Of a DNA stretch of 64,000 nt, positions 1-8,585 are shown piece by piece. This stretch comes from Phenylobacterium sp. (GTDB lineage Bacteria > Pseudomonadota > Alphaproteobacteria > Caulobacterales > Caulobacteraceae), in assembly GCA_018001015.1 (NCBI GenBank), contig JAGNIV010000009.1, positions 62,001 to 126,000 of the forward strand, written 5' to 3'. Positions within the stretch are counted from its first letter, which is position 1; each line of letters opens with the position of its first letter. The position numbers and the translations under genes are program-made. Below the pieces are notes generated by a model. That model was given only the letters and a program-made list of their open reading frames with translations, did not search any database and had not been told where the DNA came from.

Positions 1-14
1 CAGGGCCGTCCGGA

Positions 15-878
15 TCATGCGCCGCTCCGGGCCAACCGGGCGAGATCCTCCAGGGCCTGGGCGCGGACGGCGGAGATCCGCCGGTCGATGTCGGCCCGCG
101 TCTCGGCGGCGGCGCGCCAGGGCGCCAGGGCGTCACGGCCGGCCGGTGGCAGGCCGTCGAGGGTTCGCAGGGCATGGTCGAGGTCGCCCTCCGCCACCTG
201 GCGTTCGGCGCGGGCCAGCAGGGCGTCAATCCCCTGACCGGGCACGTCTCCCACCTGCCGCAGGGTGACCACCCGGCTGAGTGCGGCGCCCAGCCGGGTC
301 ATCAGGCCGGCGGCCTCCCCCGGGGCGCGGGCGGCGCCGGCGGCGCGGGCGACATAGTCGGGAAAGCTGGCGGCGAGGGCCGAGCGGCTGGGGGCGCCGC
401 GCTCGGCCACCCGGCGGAGGGCCCGCAGTTCAGCCGAGGGCGGCGAGACCGCGTCCAGGGCGGCCAGTTCCTCGGCGAAGGGCCGCGAGGTCTGGGCGGC
501 CTCCATCAGGGCCGCGGCGGCCAGGGCGCTGGCGGCGGCCTGGGCGGTGCGCGCCTGCTCGGCCTCCAGGATGTCGATCCGCTGGGCGAGCTGGTGGATC
601 GCCGCGGCGCCGGGGGCCGCTAGCGCGACCTCCGGCTGGGGCGGCTCATCGGCGCGATAGGTCTGGGCCGGGGCCGCGGGCCGAGGGTCGCGGAGATCGG
701 AAATGACGCTGGGCCGGGGTTTGACCGAAAAGACCTGCGGCTCGAACCGGGACAGGGCGTAGCCGGCCGCCACGCAGATCAGGCCGAACACGGCCACCAT
801 CCAGAACGTCGGGCCCGGCAGCCGCGCACGTCGGCCAGCTGGCGGCGGAGGCTCGATCAGGTCCGGCGTGACGCTCAT
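15..878 (-). CDS. Mic60/mitofilin-like inner-membrane protein (COG4223 type)
   Basis: A 287-residue protein with a short cytoplasmic N-terminus, one hydrophobic segment at about residues 26-45, an Ala/Glu-rich stretch likely to form a coiled coil (about 95-130) and a C-terminal region (about 165-285) in the style of the mitofilin signature, with a VGDVPGQGIDALLARAE run followed by helical repeats. Bacterial Mic60 proteins lie beside haem-synthesis genes in Alphaproteobacteria, and this gene starts 3 nt after the hemD stop in the same direction, so it is probably the last gene of a hemC-hemD unit. In mitochondria Mic60 shapes cristae junctions; in alphaproteobacteria it is linked to intracytoplasmic membranes and outer-membrane contact. 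The role here is inferred from context and architecture. Only 14 nt of the window remain beyond its stop. Confidence 0.72.
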   Translation of the reverse strand: MSVTPDLIEPPPPAGRRARLPGPTFWMVAVFGLICVAAGYALSRFEPQVFSVKPRPSVISDLRDPRPAAPAQTYRADEPPQPEVALAAPGAAAIHQLAQRIDILEAEQARTAQAAASALAAAALMEAAQTSRPFAEELAALDAVSPPSAELRALRRVAERGAPSRSALAASFPDYVARAAGAARAPGEAAGLMTRLGAALSRVVTLRQVGDVPGQGIDALLARAERQVAEGDLDHALRTLDGLPPAGRDALAPWRAAAETRADIDRRISAVRAQALEDLARLARSGA

Positions 879-881
879 GAT

Positions 882-1574
882 CTACCGGTCTATCAGATTC
901 AGCAGCGCCGCTTCGAGAGGAAAGGGTGCGAACACCTTGGCCGCCAGCTTGGTGCGGGCCAGCGGCTTCATCACCGCCTTGGAAAGACACAGGGCCCGCA
1001 TTCGCGGCTGGGGCGAGTCTTTCAGCAGGTCGGCCAGGGCCTGGGCGGCCTTGGGAGAATGCAGCAGGACGGCGTCGATTTCCGGCAGCACAGCCTGCTC
1101 TTCGGCCGTCAGCGGGGCGGGGCAGGTGTCGTAGAGGATCAGCCGACGGGCCTCGATCCCATGGGTTTCGAGCGCCCCCACCAGATCGCCGGCCGGTTCG
1201 GCGGCGCCCGGATGCAGGACGCAGCCCTTCAGGTCGCGCTTGCGGGCGGCGATGCCCTCGGCCAGGGCCTCGACGTCGCCATCGGCCGACAGCACGTTCT
1301 TGAAGCCCGCCGCCCGGACCGCCTGGGCGGTGGCCGCGCCGACCGCGAACACCCGCAGCGACCGTTCCGGGGTCGCCTCGATGAAGGCCCGCACGCCATT
1401 GGCGCTGGTGAAGGCGAGCGCGCAGACCCCGCGCAGATCAACCTCCACCCCGTCCACCGGCTCGACCTTGAGCAGGGGCGCGACGAAGGGCTCATGCCCC
1501 AGGGCGCGGACACGGGCGGCCGTGGCCTCGGCGGCGGGCTGGGCCCGGGTGATCCAGATCTTGCGTGCGCTCAT
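882..1574 (-). CDS. hemD: uroporphyrinogen-III synthase
   Basis: The 230-residue protein begins MSARKIWITRAQP, the usual HemD start with an ITR motif. The family cyclises hydroxymethylbilane to uroporphyrinogen III, with inversion of ring D, in tetrapyrrole synthesis. Sequence conservation in HemD is low, so the call rests on the N-terminal motif, the length (about 230-250 is typical), segments such as ALAFTSANGVRAF and FAVGAATAQAVRAAG, and the position after hemC. An in-frame start 57 codons upstream would run into hemC and is rejected. It lies 52 nt after the hemC stop and 3 nt before the mitofilin-like gene, consistent with co-transcription. Confidence 0.9.
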   Translation of the reverse strand: MSARKIWITRAQPAAEATAARVRALGHEPFVAPLLKVEPVDGVEVDLRGVCALAFTSANGVRAFIEATPERSLRVFAVGAATAQAVRAAGFKNVLSADGDVEALAEGIAARKRDLKGCVLHPGAAEPAGDLVGALETHGIEARRLILYDTCPAPLTAEEQAVLPEIDAVLLHSPKAAQALADLLKDSPQPRMRALCLSKAVMKPLARTKLAAKVFAPFPLEAALLNLIDR

Positions 1575-1626
1575 CGTCGGGATACGGTTGAGCCAAGCGT
1601 GGCCACAACGCAACCCTGGGGGGTCG

Positions 1627-2580
1627 TCACGCCTCGTGGAGAGCGAGCAGGTCGCCGCCCTCTTCCAGCACCTGGGCGCCGAGCGACAGGCCCAGCTCCC
1701 GCGCCGCGGCCTCGTGGTCGGCGCCCAGCAGGGCCTCGCCCTCACGCCGGAAGCGGTGGACGCCGTCCGGCGACAGGGCCTCGACGATCAGGTGGATGCG
1801 GTCGCCGAGGATGCGGGCGTGGGCGCCGATGGCGGTCTTGCACGAACCTTCCAGGGCCATCAGGGCGCCGCGCTCGGCGGCCACGGCCACGATGGTCCCG
1901 TGGTGGCGCACCGCCTCCAGCCAGGGCAGGTCCACGTCGCCTGACCGGGTCTCGATGGCCAGGGCGCCCTGGCCGGGGGCCGGCGGGACCTCGACGGGAT
2001 CGATCAGGCTCTTGGGCAGGTGCCCCAGGCCCAGGCGGTTGAGGCCCGACATGGCCAGCAGGATGGCGTCGGCGTCTCCGGCCTGCAGCTTGGCCAGGCG
2101 GGTGTCGACATTGCCCCGCAGCATCTGCACGTCGAGATCGGGCCGGCGATGGAGGGATTGCGCCTGGCGACGCAGCGAGGCGGTGCCCAGGACCGCGCCC
2201 TGCGGCAGGTCCTCCAGCCGCTCGGCCTTGAAGGACAGGAAGGCGTCGCGGGGGTCTTCGCGCTCGGGGATGGCGGCGATGGTCAGGCCGTCGGGGCAGA
2301 CCGCCGGCATGTCCTTCAGCGAGTGGATGGCGCAGTCGATACGCCCCTCCAGCATCGCCTCCTCGATCTCCTTGGTGAACAGGCCCTTGCCGCCGATCTC
2401 CAGCAGGCGGCGGTCCTGCACCCGGTCGCCGGTGGTGGTGATGATGATCAGCGGGGCGACGCGCTCGGCGTCCTCCGGCGGCGCGCCAAGCGCCGCGGCG
2501 ATACGGCGCTGCATCATGCCGGCCTGGGCCAGCGAGAGCTTGGAGCCGCGGGCTCCGATCCGGACAGGTTGCGTGGACAC
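1627..2580 (-). CDS. hemC: porphobilinogen deaminase (hydroxymethylbilane synthase)
   Basis: The enzyme joins four porphobilinogens into hydroxymethylbilane. With the GTG start at 2580 it has 317 residues. Visible family features are IGARGSKLSLAQ (about 8-19), the DCAIHSLKD segment (82-90), the Arg-rich TASLRRQAQ and RGNVDTRL stretches, and the dipyrromethane-attachment Cys at residue 247 in EGSCKTAIGAHA. An in-frame ATG at 2637 would add 19 poorly conserved residues and leave only 12 nt before the divergent tsaD start, so the GTG beginning VSTQPVRIG is preferred. It is the first gene of the hemC-hemD-mitofilin-like unit, and the 69 nt up to tsaD must hold both divergent promoters. Confidence 0.95.
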   Translation of the reverse strand: MSTQPVRIGARGSKLSLAQAGMMQRRIAAALGAPPEDAERVAPLIIITTTGDRVQDRRLLEIGGKGLFTKEIEEAMLEGRIDCAIHSLKDMPAVCPDGLTIAAIPEREDPRDAFLSFKAERLEDLPQGAVLGTASLRRQAQSLHRRPDLDVQMLRGNVDTRLAKLQAGDADAILLAMSGLNRLGLGHLPKSLIDPVEVPPAPGQGALAIETRSGDVDLPWLEAVRHHGTIVAVAAERGALMALEGSCKTAIGAHARILGDRIHLIVEALSPDGVHRFRREGEALLGADHEAAARELGLSLGAQVLEEGGDLLALHEA

Positions 2581-2649
2581 GGCGGGAGGGCTACCTCGGC
2601 GGGGGACTGAGCCGTTGGCTACAGGACGGAACCCCAAGCCGCAACGCAG

Positions 2650-3738
2650 ATGACCGACCTAATCCTCCTGGGCCTCGAAACCAGCTGCGACGAAACCGCC
2701 GCCTCGGTGCTGCGCCGCGCGGCGGATGGGCGCGTGGAGGTGCTGTCGAGCGTCATCGCCAGCCAGATCGCCGCCCACGCCCCCTATGGCGGCGTGGTGC
2801 CCGAGATCGCCGCCCGGGCCCATGTGGAATCCATCGACGCCATCGCCGCCCAGGCCATGAGCGAGGCGGGCGTGACCTATGGCGACCTCTCCGGCGTGGC
2901 CGCCACCGCCGGGCCAGGCCTGGTGGGCGGGGTGATGGTGGGGCTGTCCTTCGGCAAGGCCGTGGCCCTGGCGCGCGGCCTGCCGCTGATCGCCGTCAAC
3001 CACCTGGAGGGCCACGCGGTCTCCGCCCGGTTGGCCGCCGATATTCCCTATCCCTTCCTGCTGCTGCTGGTTTCCGGCGGCCACTGCCAGCTTCTCGCCG
3101 TTGAGGGCGTCGGCGCCTGCACCCGCCTGGGCTCCACCATCGACGACGCCGCCGGCGAGGCCTTCGACAAGATCGCCAAGAGCCTGGGCCTGCCCTATCC
3201 CGGCGGTCCGGCCCTGGAAAAGCTGGCGGTCGGCGGCGATCCCACCGCCTTCACCCTGCCCCGCGCCCTGCTGGGCCGCGACGGCTGCGACTTCTCCTTC
3301 TCCGGCCTGAAAACCGCCGCCGCGCGGCTGGCCGAGACCGTCACCACCGAAACCCAGCGCAAGAACCTCGCCGCCTGCGTCCAGACCGCCATCGCCCGCC
3401 AACTCTCGGACCGCACCGACCGGGCCATGGCCGCCTATGCCCTGGCGCGAGGAAACCAGGGCCTGCGCTTCGTCGTCGCCGGCGGCGTCGCGGCCAACGG
3501 CGCCGTGCGGGCCAAGCTGATGGAGACCGCCCAGGCGCGCGGCTTTTCCTTCGACGCCCCACCGCTCGCCTACTGCACCGACAACGCCGCCATGATCGCG
3601 CTCGCCGGCGCCGAGCGGCTGGCCCTGGGCATGACCGACCCGCTGGACGCCCCCGCGCGGCCGCGTTGGCCCTTGGACGCCGCCGCCGCGTTGTCCAATC
3701 CTACCCACGCATTCGGACGCAAGGGCGCCAAGGCATGA
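2650..3738 (+). CDS. tsaD: tRNA N6-adenosine threonylcarbamoyltransferase
   Basis: TsaD (formerly Gcp) transfers the threonylcarbamoyl group to A37 of ANN-decoding tRNAs, working with TsaB and TsaE. The 362-residue protein begins [16 protein letters not shown], has the HLEGH metal-binding pair (His118 and His122), the nucleotide-binding [16 protein letters not shown] stretch and [13 protein letters not shown]. It matches the full ASKHA-fold family length. The stop overlaps the gpsA start as ATGA (3735-3738), a typical translational coupling, so tsaD and gpsA form an operon, as in other Caulobacterales. It diverges from hemC. Confidence 0.97.
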   Translation: MTDLILLGLETSCDETAASVLRRAADGRVEVLSSVIASQIAAHAPYGGVVPEIAARAHVESIDAIAAQAMSEAGVTYGDLSGVAATAGPGLVGGVMVGLSFGKAVALARGLPLIAVNHLEGHAVSARLAADIPYPFLLLLVSGGHCQLLAVEGVGACTRLGSTIDDAAGEAFDKIAKSLGLPYPGGPALEKLAVGGDPTAFTLPRALLGRDGCDFSFSGLKTAAARLAETVTTETQRKNLAACVQTAIARQLSDRTDRAMAAYALARGNQGLRFVVAGGVAANGAVRAKLMETAQARGFSFDAPPLAYCTDNAAMIALAGAERLALGMTDPLDAPARPRWPLDAAAALSNPTHAFGRKGAKA

Positions 3739-4733
3739 GCATGACGACAGCAGGCGTGATCGGCGGCGGGGCCTGGGGCACGGCGCTCGCCCTGGTCTGC
3801 GCCCGCGCCGGTCTCCAGACCACCCTCTGGGCCCGTGAGCCCGAGGTGGTCGACGCCATCCGCACCCGAAACGAGAACAGCGTCTTCCTGCCGGGCGTCA
3901 CCTTCGACAGCCCCGTCGCCGCCACGGGCGACATGGCCGACCTGGCGTCCTGCGACCTGATCCTCAACGTCACCCCGGCCCAGCACCTGCGGGCCAGCCT
4001 CGCGGCCTTCGCCCCTCATGCGCGCAAGGGCGTGCCGATCCTGCTCTGCGCCAAGGGGGTGGAGCAGGGGTCGCTGAAGCTGATGACCGAGGTGCTGGCC
4101 GAGACCCTGCCGCACGCCTGCCCCGCGGTGCTGTCGGGGCCGAGCTTCGCCGGCGAGGTGGCGCGCGGCCTGCCCACCGCCGTGACCCTGGCCTGTCCCG
4201 ACGAGGACCTGGGGCGCGACCTGGCAGAGGCTATCGCCAGCCCGCTGTTTCGGCCCTATCTCGCCACCGACATGATCGGCGCCGAGATCGGCGGCTCGGT
4301 GAAGAACGTACTGGCCATCGCCTGCGGCGTCGTCGAGGGCCGCGGCCTGGGGCGCAGCGCCCACGCCGCCCTGATCACCCGGGGCTTCGCCGAACTCACC
4401 CGCCTCGCCGAGGCCCTGGGGGGCGAGGCCGAGACGGTCGCGGGCCTCTGCGGCCTGGGCGACCTGGTGCTCACCTGTTCCAGCGCCCAGTCGCGCAACA
4501 ACCGCGTCGGCCTGGCGCTCGGCAAGGGCATGACCCTGGACGAGGCCCTGGCCAGCCTCGGCGGCGCGGTGGCCGAGGGCGTCGCCTCGGCGCCGGCCGT
4601 GCGCGGCCTGGCCGCCAAGCACGGGGTGGAGATTCCCATCTGCGACGCCGTGGCCGCCATCCTGGCCGGCGAGGCCGATATCGACACCGCCATCGCCGGC
4701 CTGCTGTCACGCCCCATCAAGACCGAATTCTGA
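3735..4733 (+). CDS. gpsA: glycerol-3-phosphate dehydrogenase [NAD(P)+]
   Basis: GpsA reduces dihydroxyacetone phosphate to sn-glycerol-3-phosphate for phospholipid synthesis. The 332-residue protein has the N-terminal nucleotide-binding GGGAWGTAL motif (about 10-18), the [10 protein letters not shown] segment, [16 protein letters not shown], and the catalytic-lysine region [18 protein letters not shown]. The ATG at 3735 overlaps the tsaD stop; a second ATG two codons on (3741) is also possible. The upstream in-frame start at 3666 lies inside tsaD and is rejected. Confidence 0.97.
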   Translation: MSMTTAGVIGGGAWGTALALVCARAGLQTTLWAREPEVVDAIRTRNENSVFLPGVTFDSPVAATGDMADLASCDLILNVTPAQHLRASLAAFAPHARKGVPILLCAKGVEQGSLKLMTEVLAETLPHACPAVLSGPSFAGEVARGLPTAVTLACPDEDLGRDLAEAIASPLFRPYLATDMIGAEIGGSVKNVLAIACGVVEGRGLGRSAHAALITRGFAELTRLAEALGGEAETVAGLCGLGDLVLTCSSAQSRNNRVGLALGKGMTLDEALASLGGAVAEGVASAPAVRGLAAKHGVEIPICDAVAAILAGEADIDTAIAGLLSRPIKTEF

Positions 4734-4744
4734 AGGAACCGCCC

Positions 4745-5029
4745 ATGGCCCTCTTCGTACTGATCTGCCTCGACAAGCCAGGTTCCCTGGACCTGCGGAT
4801 GGCCACCCGGCCGGCCCACCTGGCCTATGCCGGGACCTTTGCCGGCGTCGTGAAGCTGGGCGGACCGATCCTGGACGACAAGGGCGACATGGCCGGCTCC
4901 CTGCTGGTGATGGAGGGCGAGACCGAGGAGGTGGCCCGCGCCTTCAACCGCGACGATCCCTATACCCTGGCGGGCCTCTTCCAGAGCGTCCAGGTGCTGC
5001 CCTTCCGCGCGACCATCGGAACCCTGTGA
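4745..5029 (+). CDS. YciI family protein
   Basis: A 94-residue single-domain protein of the YciI-like dimeric alpha-beta barrel family. It shows an N-terminal beta strand (ALFVLICLDKPGS), an RPAHLAYAG segment with the conserved His at residue 25, GGPILDDKGDMAGSLLVMEG and a C-terminal RDDPYTLAGLFQSVQVLPF. A catalytic role is not established for most family members. It starts 11 nt after gpsA, with AAGGA upstream of the ATG, and its TGA overlaps the GTG start of the Rieske gene, so the four genes from tsaD to 5394 look like one transcript. Confidence 0.88.
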   Translation: MALFVLICLDKPGSLDLRMATRPAHLAYAGTFAGVVKLGGPILDDKGDMAGSLLVMEGETEEVARAFNRDDPYTLAGLFQSVQVLPFRATIGTL

Positions 5030-5394
5030 ACCGGGACGAGCCCGACAATCCGGCCAGGCCCGCCGCCGGCCTGCGCCTCTGCGCGCTCGCCGACCTGGCC
5101 GATCCCGGCGCCAAGGGCTTCCGGTTCCGCCATGAGCGCGCCCTGTTCGCCGGCTTCCTGGTGCGGCAGGGCGACGCCGTCACCGGCTATGTCGACTCAT
5201 GCCCGCACAATGGCTGGCCGCTGGCCATCATGGACGACCGCTATCTGACGCGCGGCGGCGACCGGATCATCTGCGCCGCGCATGGGGCGATGTTCCGCCC
5301 CGCCGACGGCCTCTGCGTGGCCGGGCCCTGCGCCGACGACCACCTGCGCCCCTGGGCCGTGGCGGTGGTGGACGGCGAAGTCCTGACGGCCTGA
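5026..5394 (+). CDS. Rieske (2Fe-2S) domain protein
   Basis: A 122-residue protein made of one Rieske domain. The ligand boxes are C59-P-H61 in SCPHNGWPL and C83-A-A-H86 in ICAAHGAMF, followed by the GxC pair in DGLCVAGPC. It has no signal peptide or membrane segment, so it is probably a soluble ferredoxin-like carrier or an oxygenase-associated subunit rather than a bc1 subunit. The GTG start at 5026 overlaps the YciI stop (GTGA). A redox partner is not encoded nearby, so the pathway is unknown. Confidence 0.88.
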   Translation: MNRDEPDNPARPAAGLRLCALADLADPGAKGFRFRHERALFAGFLVRQGDAVTGYVDSCPHNGWPLAIMDDRYLTRGGDRIICAAHGAMFRPADGLCVAGPCADDHLRPWAVAVVDGEVLTA

Positions 5395-5453
5395 CTCTTC
5401 CTTAACCCGCCAAGGCTAAGCCTCTTGTCCTCGAGACCTAAGAGGAGCCTGTC

Positions 5454-6170
5454 ATGGCTGACGCCCTTCGCGCCCTGGCGACCATGAACCACCGGTTCGC
5501 CCCGCAGTTCGCCAAGACCATGCTGGCCACGCCGCGCGCCGACGAGGACGCCGCCGCCTTCGCCGCCCACTGCAAGGCGATGAACTTCGAGTTCACCGAG
5601 GGTTGGGCCGACCAGAATATCCCCTTCGTCTCGCCGCTGCTGCGCGACTTCGCCGCCCAGCGCGGGTCGGTCCGCTATATGGAGATCGGCGCCTATGAGG
5701 GGCGCAACCTGGCCTTCATGGACTGGCTGCTGCCGGCCAAGCTGGACGTCACGGTGATCGATCCCTGGTTCGACGAGGACCTGAACCCGGAGGAGAAGTA
5801 CCACGCGGTCGAGCCGCGCTTCGCCCGCAACACCGCCAAGCTCGGCTTCTCCAAGCTCACCACCCACAAGGGCTTCTCGACCTATGAGCTGCCCAGGATG
5901 CTGGAGCGGGGCGAGACCTACGACCTGATCTATATTGATGGATCTCACACCGCCTGGGCCGTGGGCGTTGACCTGGCCTATTGCGCGGCCCTGCTGGAGG
6001 TCGGCGGGATGATGGTGCTGGACGACTACTGGCACCACGAGAGCGAGATCGGGGGTCCGGGCGTCAAGCAGGCCGTCGATCACTTCCACGGAGTCTTCCG
6101 GCATTATTTCGACATAACCGCGGTCTACCGCCAGGTGGCCTTGACCAAGATCAAAGAAATCCCGCGCTGA
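5454..6170 (+). CDS. class I SAM-dependent methyltransferase (Methyltransf_24 type)
   Basis: A 238-residue protein with a methyltransferase motif I, YMEIGAYEGRNLAFM (about 75-89), an acidic motif II (VTVIDPWFDEDL) and a DLIYIDGSHTAWAVGVDL segment typical of Methyltransf_24 proteins, followed by GGMMVLDDYWHH. The substrate cannot be inferred. A strong ribosome-binding site, AAGAGGAG, lies about 7 nt before the ATG. It stands alone, 59 nt after the Rieske gene, and is followed by a GC-rich hairpin. Confidence 0.82.
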   Translation: MADALRALATMNHRFAPQFAKTMLATPRADEDAAAFAAHCKAMNFEFTEGWADQNIPFVSPLLRDFAAQRGSVRYMEIGAYEGRNLAFMDWLLPAKLDVTVIDPWFDEDLNPEEKYHAVEPRFARNTAKLGFSKLTTHKGFSTYELPRMLERGETYDLIYIDGSHTAWAVGVDLAYCAALLEVGGMMVLDDYWHHESEIGGPGVKQAVDHFHGVFRHYFDITAVYRQVALTKIKEIPR

Positions 6171-6204
6171 TTACTGCCAAGCTCTGCTGAGCCCTTGCTC
6201 TCTG

Positions 6205-6234
6205 AGCCCGCCCCGGGACTCCCGGGCGTGGGCT
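6205..6234 (+). terminator. GC-rich hairpin after the methyltransferase gene
   Basis: AGCCC (6205-6209) pairs with GGGCT (6230-6234), enclosing a nearly continuous CCGGGA/TCCCGG stem. Only a weak T run (TGTTTGG) follows, so it may be a terminator without a proper U tract. It lies 35 nt after the methyltransferase stop. Confidence 0.4.
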
Positions 6235-6366
6235 GACTGTTTGGCGGGCCGAACCGGCCATAGTTAATCCAAAATGAATGATTCAAGGTAGCGCCCGCCC
6301 CAATTCGGGGTTATGGCGTGAGGATTGCTATTGCTGCAGTGCACTGTCCCGGGAGAGAACATCGCC

Positions 6367-7587
6367 GTGCTGAACCGCGTCCGTCACATCTTGCAGACCG
6401 CCGCCGAGCGACTGCCGCGACGCGATGCGATTCATCTCGTGGCCGTGGAGCTTGCCCTGGTGGGGGTCCTGACGGCCGGCATCGCCGCCGCCGCCGCGCC
6501 GGACGGCCGCAATGAACGCCTGGCCCGGTTGACCAAGGGCGAGGTCTCGGCCGAGGCCTTCGCCCGCCTGAAGGCCGGCATGGACCCGGCGATGCTGACC
6601 CTCGCCAGCCGCGTCGAGCCTCGCATGGGCCGCCTGATTCCCGCGAGCGAGGGCGTGCTCCCGTCTGACGCCGCAAGCCTGCCCGAAGGCGCGGCGGTCG
6701 ACGCCGCCGTCATCCGCCTGCAGGACCTCGACCCCGACCAGGCCCGCGCCTGGAACCTGGCCAATCCCACCTCGACCCTGCCCAACCCGGCGGCCCGGCC
6801 CTTCAAGCTGAAGACCGGCGGCATGCTGGACGAAGCCCGGGCCATCGATTGCATGACCGCGGCCATCTATTACGAAGCCGCCTGGGAAAGCGTCGACGGC
6901 CAGCGCGCCGTGGCCCAGGTCGTGCTGAACCGCATGCGCCACCCGGCCTTCCCCAAGACGGTCTGCGGCGTGGTCTTCCAGGGCTCCAACCGCACCACCG
7001 GCTGCCAGTTCAGCTTCACCTGCGACGGCTCGATGAACCGCCAGCCGCAGGAAGCCACCTGGCTGCGCGCCCGCAGCGTCGCCTCGGCGGCCCTGAACGG
7101 CTTCGTGATGAAAAAGGTCGGCACCGCCACCCACTATCACGCCAACTATGTCGCGGCGTACTGGAGCCCGAGCCTGGTCAAGGTCGGGACCATAGGCGCC
7201 CACATCTTCTATCGCTGGACCGGCGGCTCGGGCCTGCCCCCCGCCTTCTCCGGCAAGTATCTCGGCACGGAGGCCGAGGGCATGCAGATCGCCGCCCTCG
7301 ACAAGTACGCCACCGCCCCGAAGATCGAGGCCTCCCTGGCCAAGGACAATCTGCAGGAAGCCCTGCCGGTCGAGGAAGCCGTGCTGACCAAGGCGCCCAA
7401 GGGCGCCGATGGCCACACGCCGGCCGGCTCGCCCCAATCGGAAACCGTCAAGGCCGATGCCCTGGTCACCGTCGCCGACGCCGCCCGTGACGCCGGCGCC
7501 CTGCTGAAGGCCGAAGACCTCGACTGGACCGGCCAGCCCAAGAAAAAGGGCCCGCCGCGCCTGGCGATGCCCGGCTCGAGCTTCTAG
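6367..7587 (+). CDS. SleB-type cell wall hydrolase (Hydrolase_2 family)
   Basis: A 406-residue protein with an N-terminal hydrophobic segment (about 23-45, LVAVELALVGVLTAGIAAAAA) that anchors or exports it, a linker of about 110 residues, and a Hydrolase_2/SleB domain from about 160 to 290. The domain has the YYEAAWES catalytic-Glu motif, AVAQVVLNRMRHPAFP, TTGCQFSFTCDG and the THYHANYV motif. SleB-family enzymes cleave peptidoglycan glycan strands. The C-terminal 110 residues are Ala/Lys-rich and low in complexity. I chose the GTG at 6367 because GGGAGAGA lies 8 nt upstream; an in-frame TTG at 6325 is weaker. A sequence resembling a CtrA site lies near 6262-6276. Confidence 0.85.
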   Translation: MLNRVRHILQTAAERLPRRDAIHLVAVELALVGVLTAGIAAAAAPDGRNERLARLTKGEVSAEAFARLKAGMDPAMLTLASRVEPRMGRLIPASEGVLPSDAASLPEGAAVDAAVIRLQDLDPDQARAWNLANPTSTLPNPAARPFKLKTGGMLDEARAIDCMTAAIYYEAAWESVDGQRAVAQVVLNRMRHPAFPKTVCGVVFQGSNRTTGCQFSFTCDGSMNRQPQEATWLRARSVASAALNGFVMKKVGTATHYHANYVAAYWSPSLVKVGTIGAHIFYRWTGGSGLPPAFSGKYLGTEAEGMQIAALDKYATAPKIEASLAKDNLQEALPVEEAVLTKAPKGADGHTPAGSPQSETVKADALVTVADAARDAGALLKAEDLDWTGQPKKKGPPRLAMPGSSF

Positions 7588-7629
7588 GCCAAGCGCTAAA
7601 CGGCTTCGGGTTTCGACCCGCCAATCCCA

Positions 7630-7680
7630 TCGTTCGTCATCCCGGGCGACCCGCAAGGGAGGCCCGGGATGACGGAACGA
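7630..7680. terminator. long inverted repeat between convergent genes
   Basis: TCGTTCGTCATCCCGGGC (7630-7647) and its complement (7662-7680) differ by one inserted G, giving an 18-bp stem around a 14-nt loop. It sits between the stops of the SleB gene and the leftward creatininase-family gene, so it can terminate both. The GTCATCCCGGGC core resembles dispersed REP-like elements common in Alphaproteobacteria. Confidence 0.6.
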
Positions 7681-7684
7681 TGGC

Positions 7685-8434
7685 TCAGCCCGGCGCGACC
7701 TCCGCCGAGAAGGCGTTCACATCCTCGATCAGGCCCGCCGCGGCGGTCGCCACCAGCTCACCGCCCTTTTCAGGCGTGGCCAGGGCCGGATCGGACCCCA
7801 TGCGGCCGTCGGGATAGCGGGCGCGGAAGTCCAGCGCCTCGCGGATCGGGCCGGTCGGCGCGATCTGCGGCGCGTAGTCAGCGGTCTTGATGGCGCCCGG
7901 ATAGGCCCACTGGGTCACCGCGATCTCCGAGGGGGTCGCATGGCTGCCGTGACCCACCGGGAACTGGCGGTTGGCCAGCGCCATGACCCCCCGCAGCTCC
8001 CACCAGTTCTTCAGCTTCATCGAAAAGCCGCGCGGACGGCCGGCGAAGCTCGCCTCGGCATAGAGTTCGGAGAAGGCCGCCTCGATGGTGTGGGTATTTC
8101 CGCCGTGGCCATTGAGGAAATAGATCTTCTCAAAGCCATGGTGGCCGAGCGACCGGCACCAGTCGCCGATGGCGGCGATGAAGGTCGAGGGGCGCAGGGA
8201 GATGGTGCCCGGAAAGCCCAGGTGATGCTGGGCCATGCCGATATTGAAGGTCGGTCCCACCAGGATGTCGCCGGTCTTCTGGGCCTCGTTGGCGATGATC
8301 TCCGGGCACAGCCAGTCGGTGCCCAGCAGGCCGGTCGGCCCATGCTGCTCATTGGAGCCGATCGGGATCACCACCGTCTTGGAACGGGTGAGGAAGGTTT
8401 CGATCTCGGGCCAGGTGGAAAGGTGCAGCAGCAT
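7685..8434 (-). CDS. creatininase / creatinine amidohydrolase family protein
   Basis: A 249-residue metal-dependent amidohydrolase-like protein. Metal-ligand motifs are visible: GSNEQHGPTGLLGTD (Glu29, His31, Asp40) and FLNGHGGNTHT (His110), both hallmarks of the creatininase/ArfB/MftE superfamily. Substrates in this family range from creatinine to formamidopyrimidines and pre-mycofactocin peptide, and nothing nearby selects among them. No mycofactocin genes are present. It converges on the SleB gene, and palindromic repeats start 11 nt upstream of its start codon. Confidence 0.85.
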   Translation of the reverse strand: MLLHLSTWPEIETFLTRSKTVVIPIGSNEQHGPTGLLGTDWLCPEIIANEAQKTGDILVGPTFNIGMAQHHLGFPGTISLRPSTFIAAIGDWCRSLGHHGFEKIYFLNGHGGNTHTIEAAFSELYAEASFAGRPRGFSMKLKNWWELRGVMALANRQFPVGHGSHATPSEIAVTQWAYPGAIKTADYAPQIAPTGPIREALDFRARYPDGRMGSDPALATPEKGGELVATAAAGLIEDVNAFSAEVAPG

Positions 8435-8444
8435 GGTGGCGTCC

Positions 8445-8560
8445 TAGAGCCCTTTCCGATCTGATTGACTCAATCAGATCGGGTAAAAAGGGCTCTAATT
8501 CAAAAGTTTAGAGCATTTTTCGATCCGATAACCGTTTCACACTTATCGGAAAATGCTCTA
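8445..8560. repeat. tandem pair of intergenic palindromes with TAGAGC ends
   Basis: Two adjacent hairpin modules. The first runs from TAGAGCCC (8445-8452) to GGGCTCTA (8490-8497); its core has perfect 11-bp arms CCGATCTGATT/AATCAGATCGG (8456-8466, 8472-8482) with GACTC, a GANTC site, as the five-base loop. The second runs from TAGAGCATTTT (8509-8519) to AAAATGCTCTA (8550-8560) with inner arms CCGATAA/TTATCGG. The linker AATTCAAAAGT joins them. The same end and linker motifs recur near 42.95, 46.2 and 55.4 kb. These look like the GANTC-associated intergenic repeats described in Caulobacter. Confidence 0.8.
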
Positions 8561-8563
8561 GGC

Positions 8564-8585
8564 GGGAAGAGCAGCGTCTCTTCCC
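8564..8585. other. short perfect hairpin GGGAAGAG/CTCTTCCC
   Basis: An 8-bp perfect inverted repeat (8564-8571 and 8578-8585) with a 6-nt loop, three bases after the palindrome pair. It may end the leader side of the block. The rest of the 319-nt gap (8586-8753) shows no further gene; it must contain the acs promoter, with GGGAG just before the GTG start. Confidence 0.5.
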
